From contig NZ_JAJFCK010000011.1 of NCBI RefSeq assembly GCF_020709055.1, positions 23,550 through 87,549 of the forward strand: a DNA stretch of 64,000 nucleotides, in the 5' to 3' direction. The translations under genes were made by a program, and so were the position numbers. This DNA comes from Ruminococcus callidus. Its GTDB lineage: Bacteria > Bacillota > Clostridia > Oscillospirales > Ruminococcaceae. This document shows positions 24,894 to 31,515 of the stretch, one piece after another. Positions within the stretch are counted from its first letter, which is position 1. Each line of letters opens with the position of its first letter. The notes under the pieces were generated by a model. That model did no database searches. It had not been told where the DNA came from and saw only the letters and a list, made by a program, of their open reading frames with translations.

Positions 24894-24924
24894 AAAAAAC
24901 GGCACCCTGATTCAGGATACCGTT
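24894..24924 (-). terminator. Terminator-like hairpin between the glycosyltransferase gene and cbiA
   Basis: On the minus strand AACGGTATCCTG pairs with CAGGGTGCCGTT (two G-U pairs) and is followed by TTTTTT. It ends only 7 bases before the cbiA ribosome site, with no TATAAT-like box between it and cbiA, so it could work as an attenuator for the cobalamin operon. Confidence 0.75.
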
Positions 24925-24937
24925 GAAAGCATCGTTT

Positions 24938-25933
24938 TTAGTTTTCCTGTGATTTTTTCTGCCACTGCTCCATACAAGATAGAATGGCATTTCTTAGCGC
25001 CTCTGGATCTCCCATTTCCACAAATGTGATACCCTCCTGACTCGCAGAATAGCGCTCGTGGTTGGCGGGACTATCTCCCAGAATCATGGGCTTCTCCATT
25101 GCCTCGTAGATGTAAGCTTTTCCCGGAATGGTGCGGTTTGCCTTGCCATTTTCCCGATTGAAGTGTCCGGCAAGACAGAGATCTGCACGGCTGATCGCCT
25201 CTGCAAGCTCCGGCTGGGACAGCCAGTTGATGTAGGTGATGTTGTCACCTTCTGCCTTTTTCACCTTTTGCGCAATTGGCCCGATGAAATCAAAGTGGAT
25301 TCGTGGGTCATTGGCGAGCAGCCGCATCGCCTGCATGATGACGTCCACCCCCTGCACCGGCAGGACACTGCCGAAATACAGGACAACGAATTTGTCTTGC
25401 AGTTCTGCCGGCTTTTTTTGCGGACGCGGGTAAAAAATGGTGCGGTCTGCGCAGAGATACCACGTTTCGATCTGTGTTCTGTTAATGTCGAATTCCTTGG
25501 CAAAGTAATCGCCGTGGGCGTTGGTGTCGCTGATGATGTGGTCTGCTTTTCGGAGCGTGCTGCGGTCAATCCAGTGGCAGAACTTTGCCAGCATGCTGCC
25601 ATCCTTCCACTTTTTCCGATCCTGTATCATGGTGTCATAAACAGAGATGAAAAAGTCGATGACCACTGTTTTCTTTCGGAACCGCCATCCAAACAGAGGC
25701 AGAATCAGCTGCGGTGCAAATCCCACAAAAATGGTATCGTATTGCTTCAGGGACATTGTACTGAGCTTGCCATAGACATGAAGCAGCCGGCGCGCATAGC
25801 TCTTTTCCGAACTGCCGAGGACATCGACGCTCGCAGCGGATTCCCGCAGCTTTGCGATTTCCTGGGTGTTTCGCAGGTAATCCAGATTTTTGGTGGTGAT
25901 GAAAAGCACGTGTTTTCCAGCATAGAGATGCAT
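24938..25933 (-). CDS. GT4-like glycosyltransferase
   Basis: A 331-residue cytoplasmic GT-B-fold glycosyltransferase. The C-terminal donor-binding half is recognisable: FVVLYFGSVLPVQGVDVIMQAMRLL, then FDFIGPIAQK, and a C-terminal PGKAYIYEAMEKPMILGDSPANHE with the E-x-x-x-x-x-E-type Glu. Donor and acceptor cannot be deduced. It has its own promoter (25989-26017) and AAAGGGG before the ATG. It lies directly upstream of the cobalamin operon on the same strand, separated by a terminator-like hairpin; no biochemical link is known. Confidence 0.82.
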   Translation of the reverse strand: MHLYAGKHVLFITTKNLDYLRNTQEIAKLRESAASVDVLGSSEKSYARRLLHVYGKLSTMSLKQYDTIFVGFAPQLILPLFGWRFRKKTVVIDFFISVYDTMIQDRKKWKDGSMLAKFCHWIDRSTLRKADHIISDTNAHGDYFAKEFDINRTQIETWYLCADRTIFYPRPQKKPAELQDKFVVLYFGSVLPVQGVDVIMQAMRLLANDPRIHFDFIGPIAQKVKKAEGDNITYINWLSQPELAEAISRADLCLAGHFNRENGKANRTIPGKAYIYEAMEKPMILGDSPANHERYSASQEGITFVEMGDPEALRNAILSCMEQWQKKSQEN

Positions 25934-25988
25934 GCGTAAAGCTGCCCCTTTCTAAGCGCTCCGGCGCAACGTATTTTAAGACAACATT

Positions 25989-26017
25989 ATTATACCACAA
26001 AATTCGTTCAAATGCAA
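25989..26017 (-). promoter_or_regulatory. Promoter of the glycosyltransferase gene
   Basis: Minus strand TTGCAT-N17-TATAAT, about 55 bases before the start codon. It is the nearest clear promoter upstream of the cobalamin genes. Confidence 0.75.
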
Positions 26018-26047
26018 CTGGTTTTTATCATTCCGATGAAAATAAGA

Positions 26048-26080
26048 CTGTCCCTCGAAGCAGATAGCTTCAAGGGACAG
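26048..26080 (-). terminator. Terminator of the ACT-hom unit
   Basis: A 14-bp stem, CTGTCCCTTGAAGC with GCTTCGAGGGACAG on the minus strand, followed by a weak T-rich tail (TCTTATTTTC). Confidence 0.7.
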
Positions 26081-26105
26081 CAATTACTTTTTCGAAAAGG
26101 TATGA

Positions 26106-27335
26106 TTAGTCTTCCAGAACAGGAATCTGTGCCAAAACGGAAACGCCCTCTTTTTTCAGTGCGTCTGCAAAGACGGAAGCGGTCTTCTGGCTGCAGGAGG
26201 CAATGATGCAGCCGTTTTCAGCGGTCTGCTCCAGCTTCGCGCCGACAGCGTCAGCGACCTTTGCAAAGACACCCGGCGCACAGGAGGTCGTCCGGTAGCA
26301 GCGAGGTGCGGTAAAGGCATCCATGGATGCAACAAAGTTATTGTTGTCGGAGGAAGCCCAGGTCTGGGACAGAACTGTATCAGTCTGCTTGATCTCGTCG
26401 ATGATATCGCCCAGTACAGCACTTGCGGTAGGCAGCTTGCCAGCGCCGCGGCCGTAGAACATGGTCTTGTCGATGCCGTCGCCCCATACCATTACAGCAT
26501 TGAATACGCCGTTGACGTGGGACAGCAGGCTGGACTCAAACGGAACCAGCATCGGCATGACGGTAGGCAGAATCTTTCCGTCTTCCAGACGCTTCACTGC
26601 ACCGATCAGTTTAACGGCACAGCCAAAGGACTGGGCGAGCTGAACATCCTCCAGAGAGATGTCACGGATGCCCTTGGTGTAAACGCATTCCGGATAGACG
26701 TGCTTTTCAAATACCAGCGAGGAGAGAATGCAGATCTTCCGGCAGGCATCCTCGCCGTCTACATCGGCAGAGGGATCACGTTCTGCATAGCCCAGCTTCT
26801 GTGCCAGTGCCAGTGCATCTGCGAACTTCATCTTGTCACAGAACATCTTTTCCAGAATGAAGTTGGTGGTGCCGTTCAGAATGCCGGCTACCTCGGAAAT
26901 ATCGTTGGCTGCCAGACAGGTGTGCAGCGGACGAATGATCGGAATTGCACCACCTACGCTTGCTTCAAAGAAGAAGTTGACGTGGTGCTCTTTGGCTACC
27001 TGAAGCAGGATGTCGCCCTTTTCAGCAACCAGCTGCTTGTTGGAAGTGGCAACGCTCTTTCCGGCTTCCAGACAGCTGCGGACAAACTGGTAGGCAGGGT
27101 TCACACCGCCCATGCACTCGGCAACATAGCCGACCTCCGGATCGTCCAGAATGGTCTGGATGTCGTGTACCACACGGTTTCCGTAAGGGTCATCCGGAAA
27201 TTCCCGCAGGTCGAGAATATAGGCAATGTCCAATTCAGTCTTGGTGTTCTTCTCAATTTTGGCACGGTTCCGGTAAAACAATTCAACGACACCGGAACCA
27301 ACGACGCCGTATCCTAAAACTGCAATCTTTTTCAT
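26106..27335 (-). CDS. hom: Homoserine dehydrogenase
   Basis: A 409-residue NAD(P)-dependent oxidoreductase reducing aspartate semialdehyde to homoserine for Thr, Met and Ile synthesis. The Rossmann start is KKIAVLGYGVVGSGVVEL. Catalytic-domain blocks are AGILNGTTNFILEKM, AQKLGYAERDPSADVDGEDACRKI and the C-terminal ACT-like domain from about residue 340 (PGVFAKVADAVGAKLEQT), which usually confers threonine feedback. ATG at 27335 has AGGAAT upstream. It lies 55 bases behind an ACT-domain gene, a pairing also seen elsewhere in Firmicutes. Confidence 0.95.
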   Translation of the reverse strand: MKKIAVLGYGVVGSGVVELFYRNRAKIEKNTKTELDIAYILDLREFPDDPYGNRVVHDIQTILDDPEVGYVAECMGGVNPAYQFVRSCLEAGKSVATSNKQLVAEKGDILLQVAKEHHVNFFFEASVGGAIPIIRPLHTCLAANDISEVAGILNGTTNFILEKMFCDKMKFADALALAQKLGYAERDPSADVDGEDACRKICILSSLVFEKHVYPECVYTKGIRDISLEDVQLAQSFGCAVKLIGAVKRLEDGKILPTVMPMLVPFESSLLSHVNGVFNAVMVWGDGIDKTMFYGRGAGKLPTASAVLGDIIDEIKQTDTVLSQTWASSDNNNFVASMDAFTAPRCYRTTSCAPGVFAKVADAVGAKLEQTAENGCIIASCSQKTASVFADALKKEGVSVLAQIPVLED

Positions 27336-27390
27336 ATCTCTTATATTCCTCCAAATTTTTATATGATATACTTTATAAGAACATTTCAAA

Positions 27391-27834
27391 TCACTCGCCG
27401 GAGAGCAAGCGCACTTCTACAACACCGCTCAAGCTGGAAATGGCATGGGTGATCTCAATGGGATTCGAGGTTTCGCCGTTCATCTTCAGAGAAAGGGAAA
27501 CCAGTGCAACGCCGTCCACCGGAATGTTTTGTGTCACAGTCAGAATATTGGCATTCATCCCATATAATGTGGTGAGGACGTTGGAGAGGACACCCGCCTG
27601 ATCCCGCAGCGTAATGGAAAAGTTGACGATCTGCTGCGTCATCTTGTCATGATAGGAAAATACACATTCCCGATATTTATAGAAAGCGCTCCGGGAAATG
27701 CCCATGCGCTTACATGCGGCGGAATAGCTTCGCTCGGTTTTGTCTGCGACCAGCTTCTTGACTTCCAGCACTTTGCTGAAAATCTCCGGCAGAACAGCGG
27801 TATCTACCACAATGTATCGTGTCCGTTTGTTCAT
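27391..27834 (-). CDS. ACT-domain protein, UPF0735/PheB type
   Basis: A 147-residue protein with an N-terminal helix-turn-helix-like part (SYSAACKRMGISRSAFYKYRECVF) and a C-terminal ACT domain (FSITLRDQAGVLSNVLTTLYGMNANILTVTQ). The family often neighbours hom or chorismate genes and is thought to sense amino acids. The ATG at 27834 has no ribosome site at usual distance. GAGGAGG is about 34 bases upstream, positioned instead for a nine-codon frame that ends in an ATGA overlap with this start, suggesting translational coupling. Confidence 0.85.
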   Translation of the reverse strand: MNKRTRYIVVDTAVLPEIFSKVLEVKKLVADKTERSYSAACKRMGISRSAFYKYRECVFSYHDKMTQQIVNFSITLRDQAGVLSNVLTTLYGMNANILTVTQNIPVDGVALVSLSLKMNGETSNPIEITHAISSLSGVVEVRLLSGE

Positions 27835-28022
27835 GATTGTCTTTGACCATGCATCCGCATAGCCGAATCCTCCTCTTTCTCGTGATCTCTCAGAGCCTGT
27901 TTTGCCCGCACCGAAATCAATGACAGCATGACCTTTTCCGGAACGGCTGTGATCCGGAAAAAGTGTCTTGTCCCCGCAATGAAATATGTCACGGCTTCAA
28001 CCCGTCCGTGCAGAAAAAACAA
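27831..28022 (-). CDS. Possible leader reading frame coupled to the ACT gene
   Basis: An open frame of 63 codons (TTG start at 28022, just after the expected transcript start) runs the length of the leader and ends in ATGA with the ACT gene. Its internal ATG near 27860, preceded by GAGGAGG at 8 bases, would give only nine residues, MRMHGQRQS. The longer version has no ribosome site and no recognisable relatives. The short coupled frame is the better-supported translation. Whether either peptide matters is unknown. Confidence 0.35.
   Translation of the reverse strand: MFFLHGRVEAVTYFIAGTRHFFRITAVPEKVMLSLISVRAKQALRDHEKEEDSAMRMHGQRQS
27933..27963 (-). promoter_or_regulatory. Strong hairpin in the ACT-hom leader
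   Basis: A 10-bp stem (CTTTTTCCGGA with TCCGGAAAAG on the minus strand) with a 10-base loop, midway between promoter and ACT gene. No T-run follows, so it is not a plain terminator. No T-box signature was seen. Confidence 0.5.
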
Positions 28023-28044
28023 CTGTATTCATTGCAGCTATTCT

Positions 28045-28073
28045 AATATACCATGAAATCCGCCATTTGTCAA
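28045..28073 (-). promoter_or_regulatory. Promoter of the ACT-hom unit
   Basis: Minus strand TTGACA-N17-TATATT, giving a leader of about 200 bases. Confidence 0.75.
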
Positions 28074-28254
28074 GGGATTCATTTGATTTTTTGAAATTCT
28101 CTGTTTAAAAAAATGTTTTCGCCGGACTTTCCGGCCGAATTTTGGACGAGGGAATTGTTTTTTATGAAAAAGGCACTTTTTTTCTTTTTTTTGATAGGAA
28201 ATCCGTTTTTTCAATTTTCAAATCAAGACAATTTCGAAAAAAGCGAAAAACAAC

Positions 28255-28283
28255 TTGACAAAATGCAAAAATTCCTGTATGAT
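28255..28283 (+). promoter_or_regulatory. Promoter of glnN
   Basis: TTGACA-N17-TATGAT; transcription should begin near 28290, leaving a leader of about 190 bases before glnN. The AT-rich bases 28074-28254 hold no gene I can support. Confidence 0.8.
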
Positions 28284-28289
28284 GATATT

Positions 28290-28466
28290 GTCAATTCGAA
28301 AGGACAGCACAGCAGAAGCATTCATTTTGAAAGATGAACGCCTTACTTGTCCCGTCCGGACGGCTTGCATGATATGTGAAACAAAGGCGTTTCCATGATC
28401 GAACCTGTACAAGGCAATTTTTCTATGGCTTTGTATGCGTGTATCATCATGAAAATGCTTTTTATT
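28290..28466 (+). promoter_or_regulatory. Structured leader of glnN
   Basis: Helix AACGCC (28339-28344) with GGCGTT (28388-28393) encloses the self-complementary CCGTCCGGACGG (28354-28365). A second hairpin pairs TACAAGGC with GCTTTGTA near 28409-28434, and a T-rich tract (GCTTTTTATTTTT) precedes the ribosome site. The glnA-type glutamine aptamer consensus was not recognised. Function unassigned. Confidence 0.4.
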
Positions 28467-28483
28467 TTTAGGAGGTTATTATC

Positions 28484-30577
28484 ATGTCGAAAAATGTTGC
28501 AGAATACTTTGCGTGTGACGTCTTCAACGACGAAGTCATGAAGGCAAGACTCCCGAAGCCGGTTTACAAGGCAATGACAAAAACCCGTAAGATGGGCACT
28601 CCGCTGGATCCCACCTATGCAGATGTAGTTGCCAACGCCATCAAGGATTGGGCAATTGAACACGGCGCAACACACTATACGCACTGGTTCCAGCCGATGA
28701 CCGGTTCCACTGCTGAAAAACATGACTCTTTCATTAGTCCGACGGACAATGGCATGGTAATTATGAACTTTTCCGGCAAGGAGCTGGTAAAGGGCGAACC
28801 GGATGCCTCCTCTTTCCCGTCCGGCGGTCTGCGTGAGACTTGCTCAGCAAGAGGCTACACCGCATGGGATCCGACTTCTTACTGTTTCGTCAAGGAAGGC
28901 TCACTGTATATCCCGACTGTATTTGTTTCCTACACCGGCGAAGCGCTGGATAAAAAGACTCCGCTGCTCCGCTCTATGGATGCGCTGAGCCAGCAGGCGG
29001 TTCGTATCCTGCGCCTGTTCGGCAACACCACTGCAACCAAGGTGACTTCTACCGTTGGTCCGGAACAGGAGTACTTCCTCATCGATAAGAAGATGTATGA
29101 CAAACGTGAAGACCTGATTATGACCGGCCGTACCTTGTTCGGCGCAATGCCGCCGAAGGGTCAGGAACTGGATGACCAGTATTTCGCAAACCTAAAGCCT
29201 CGCGTTGCTGCATATATGGCAGATCTGGATGAGGCACTGTGGAGAGTCGGCGTATTCGCAACGACCAAGCACAACGAAGTTGCACCGGCACAGCACGAAA
29301 TGGCTCCGGTATTCTCTACTACCAATATCTCCACTGACCAGAATGAACTGGCAATGGAAGTAATGGAAAAGGTTGCTCTGAAGCACGGTTTGGTTTGCCT
29401 GCTGCACGAAAAGCCGTTTGACGGTGTCAATGGTTCCGGTAAGCACAACAACTGGTCCATGGCAACCAACGATGGGCAGAACCTGCTGGATCCCGGAAGC
29501 ACACCCATGGAGAACATGCAGTTCCTGACATTCCTGTGTGCAATCATCAAGGGCATTGATGAGTATGCAGACCTGCTCCGCATCAGCGCATCTTCTGCCG
29601 GCAACGATCACCGTCTGGGCGCAAATGAAGCACCGCCTGCAATCATCTCCATCTTTATGGGCGAAGAGCTGCAGGGTGTTCTGGATGCACTGGAAGCAGG
29701 CACTTCCTACAAGAGCGAATCCAAGGTATTTGAGATCGGCGTAGACTCTCTGCCGGACTTCCCGAAGGATTCCACCGACCGGAACCGTACTTCCCCGTTT
29801 GCTTTCACCGGCAACCGTTTCGAGTTCCGTATGGTTGGTTCTTCCGACAACATCGGTTGCCCGAACTCCCTGCTGAATGCGATCGTAGCCGGCGAGCTGT
29901 CTGAGATCGCTGACCAGATGGAAGGCGTTTCGGCTGAGAAGTTTGATGATGCGCTGAAGACTCTGCTGGTAAAGATCATCAAGGAGCACAAGCGTGTTAT
30001 CTTCAACGGCAACGGCTATTCGCAGGAGTGGGTCGAGGAGGCTGCAAGACGTGGTCTGCCGAACTTTAAGTCTACCGTAGACTGCGTACCGCACTATGCT
30101 AATCCGAAGAACGTTGCATTGCTGGAAAAATTTGGTGTGCTGTCCGAAAAGGAAATCAACGCTCGTATGGAAGTGCTGCTGGAAAACTATGCAAAGACCA
30201 TCAACATCGAAGCACTAACCATGATCGACATGGCAAAGAAGAAGTATATTCCGACCTGCATCGCATACACCAAGGAACTGTGCGATTCCGTTGCAGTAAA
30301 GAAATCTCTGGACATCTGCCCGTGCGTTGAAAAGGAACTGGCAGAAAAGGTCAGCGCCCTGACCAAGGCTGCTTACGAGGCAACCGGAAAGCTGGAAGAG
30401 GCTGTCGCAGATGCTGCTGCCAAGGAGTCCTGCGTTCTGGAGATGGCAAAGGCCTATCGCTCTGAGGTAATTCCGGTAATGGATGCACTTCGTGAGGCCG
30501 TGGATAGTCTGGAAGTTATCACACCGTCTGAAAAGTGGCCGGTTCCCGCATACAGCGATATCATCTTTAACGTTTAA
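28484..30577 (+). CDS. glnN: Type III glutamine synthetase
   Basis: A 697-residue GSIII that condenses ammonia and glutamate using ATP. Length and motifs are those of GlnN rather than the 440-470-residue GlnA: THWFQPMTGSTAEKHDSF near the start, FPSGGLRETCSARGYTAWDPTS, TVGPEQEYFLIDK, KHNEVAPAQHEMAPVF, HEKPFDGVNGSGKHNNWS and NRTSPFAFTGNRFEFRMVGSS. GSIII is the main ammonia-assimilating enzyme in ruminococci and Bacteroides. AGGAGG lies 8 bases before the ATG. It stands alone, with a structured leader and a terminator. Confidence 0.97.
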   Translation: MSKNVAEYFACDVFNDEVMKARLPKPVYKAMTKTRKMGTPLDPTYADVVANAIKDWAIEHGATHYTHWFQPMTGSTAEKHDSFISPTDNGMVIMNFSGKELVKGEPDASSFPSGGLRETCSARGYTAWDPTSYCFVKEGSLYIPTVFVSYTGEALDKKTPLLRSMDALSQQAVRILRLFGNTTATKVTSTVGPEQEYFLIDKKMYDKREDLIMTGRTLFGAMPPKGQELDDQYFANLKPRVAAYMADLDEALWRVGVFATTKHNEVAPAQHEMAPVFSTTNISTDQNELAMEVMEKVALKHGLVCLLHEKPFDGVNGSGKHNNWSMATNDGQNLLDPGSTPMENMQFLTFLCAIIKGIDEYADLLRISASSAGNDHRLGANEAPPAIISIFMGEELQGVLDALEAGTSYKSESKVFEIGVDSLPDFPKDSTDRNRTSPFAFTGNRFEFRMVGSSDNIGCPNSLLNAIVAGELSEIADQMEGVSAEKFDDALKTLLVKIIKEHKRVIFNGNGYSQEWVEEAARRGLPNFKSTVDCVPHYANPKNVALLEKFGVLSEKEINARMEVLLENYAKTINIEALTMIDMAKKKYIPTCIAYTKELCDSVAVKKSLDICPCVEKELAEKVSALTKAAYEATGKLEEAVADAAAKESCVLEMAKAYRSEVIPVMDALREAVDSLEVITPSEKWPVPAYSDIIFNV

Positions 30578-30637
30578 TCTATCTGGCAAAAAAATAATCT
30601 GGTAATACCTCCATTTTCTTATAACCGCTTGGAGTTC

Positions 30638-30668
30638 CCGCCTTTGGCTGGTGCTTCGGGCGGTTTTT
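30638..30668 (+). terminator. Terminator of glnN
   Basis: CCGCC pairs with GGCGG, with further inner pairs, followed by TTTTTTT. Confidence 0.8.
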
Positions 30669-30680
30669 TTCGACTTTTTC

Positions 30681-30709
30681 TTGACTTTTTTCAGAGAGTA
30701 TGGTATACT
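30681..30709 (+). promoter_or_regulatory. Promoter of the PIG-L/YfhO unit
   Basis: TTGACT-N17-TATACT. It begins right behind the glnN terminator and excludes the earliest in-frame start (30700) of the next gene. Confidence 0.8.
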
Positions 30710-30771
30710 GGTTCTATACTGTTGTATGGATGATACAACAGTTAAAACGGAAGAGAAAGGAACGAATGAAT

Positions 30772-31515
30772 ATGACAAGAATATGGAATCGAATGCGGAC
30801 TGGAATTGCAGTCATTCTTATTATTTTGTTGATGTGCGGCAGCGTCTTCGGCATTTGGAGCGCTGTCGATGCACGAAAGGCATACGATGTTCCGGCACTG
30901 ACAGAGGCGGAACTAACTGACTTAGATCTTTCCCATGCCAAACGGCTGATGATCGTGGCGCATCCGGACGATGAAACAATCTGGGGCGGGGCGCACCTGT
31001 CGGAGGGCGGATATCTCGTAGTTTGCCTGACCAACGGAAACAACCAAACCCGTGCTGCTGAATTTCAGGCAGTGATGGCGCAGTCCGGTAATGTGGGGCT
31101 GATTCTCTCCTATCCGGACAAGGTCGGAGGAAAGCGGGACAATTGGAATCATGTTCAGGCACAAATGAAACAGGATCTGGAACTGGTAATGACATATCGT
31201 CCGTGGGAGCGCATCGTCACCCACAACGCTGCCGGAGAATACGGACATATCCATCACAAGATGACCCATCAGTTTGTCACGGAAATCTACGATACTTCCA
31301 AGTTGGATATGCCCCTCTATAACTTCGGCAAGTACTACCGTGCTGCGGTTCTCCCAAGTGTGGAGTCAACCTTGACACCGGTTTCTAAGGAGGCGCTTCA
31401 GGAAAAGGAATCGCTGCTCACGCTGTATGCTTCACAGGAACGAGTGGTAAAATCGCTGTCCCATATGAATCCCTATGAGATGTGGACGGAAACTAGAGGT
31501 GGAGATTGGTCATGA
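30772..31515 (+). CDS. Membrane-anchored PIG-L (LmbE) family deacetylase
   Basis: A 247-residue protein with one N-terminal membrane segment (GIAVILIILLMCGSVFGIW) followed by an extracytoplasmic PIG-L domain. The zinc motif is MIVAHPDDETIWGG, with the second metal His in GEYGHIHHKMTH. The family removes N-acetyl groups from GlcNAc-type substrates. The ATG at 30772 has AAAGGA about 10 bases upstream; ATG at 30766 is the alternative. The stop overlaps the YfhO-like gene by 4 bases, pointing to a joint role in surface glycan or glycolipid maturation, which is an inference. Confidence 0.85.
   Translation: MTRIWNRMRTGIAVILIILLMCGSVFGIWSAVDARKAYDVPALTEAELTDLDLSHAKRLMIVAHPDDETIWGGAHLSEGGYLVVCLTNGNNQTRAAEFQAVMAQSGNVGLILSYPDKVGGKRDNWNHVQAQMKQDLELVMTYRPWERIVTHNAAGEYGHIHHKMTHQFVTEIYDTSKLDMPLYNFGKYYRAAVLPSVESTLTPVSKEALQEKESLLTLYASQERVVKSLSHMNPYEMWTETRGGDWS

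Noticed and set aside
24961..24970. GCCACTG, like the B12 box of a cobalamin riboswitch
   Set aside because: It is on the plus strand, antisense to the glycosyltransferase gene and pointing away from the cobalamin operon; no other riboswitch parts surround it.
28119..28141. GC-rich hairpin between the ACT and glnN units as a terminator
   Set aside because: It lies upstream of both divergent promoters, so no transcript in the window would end there; only a short T-run follows.
28290..28466. Glutamine (glnA-type) riboswitch before glnN
   Set aside because: GGACGG is present by chance in the palindromic core, but the rest of the aptamer consensus is not.
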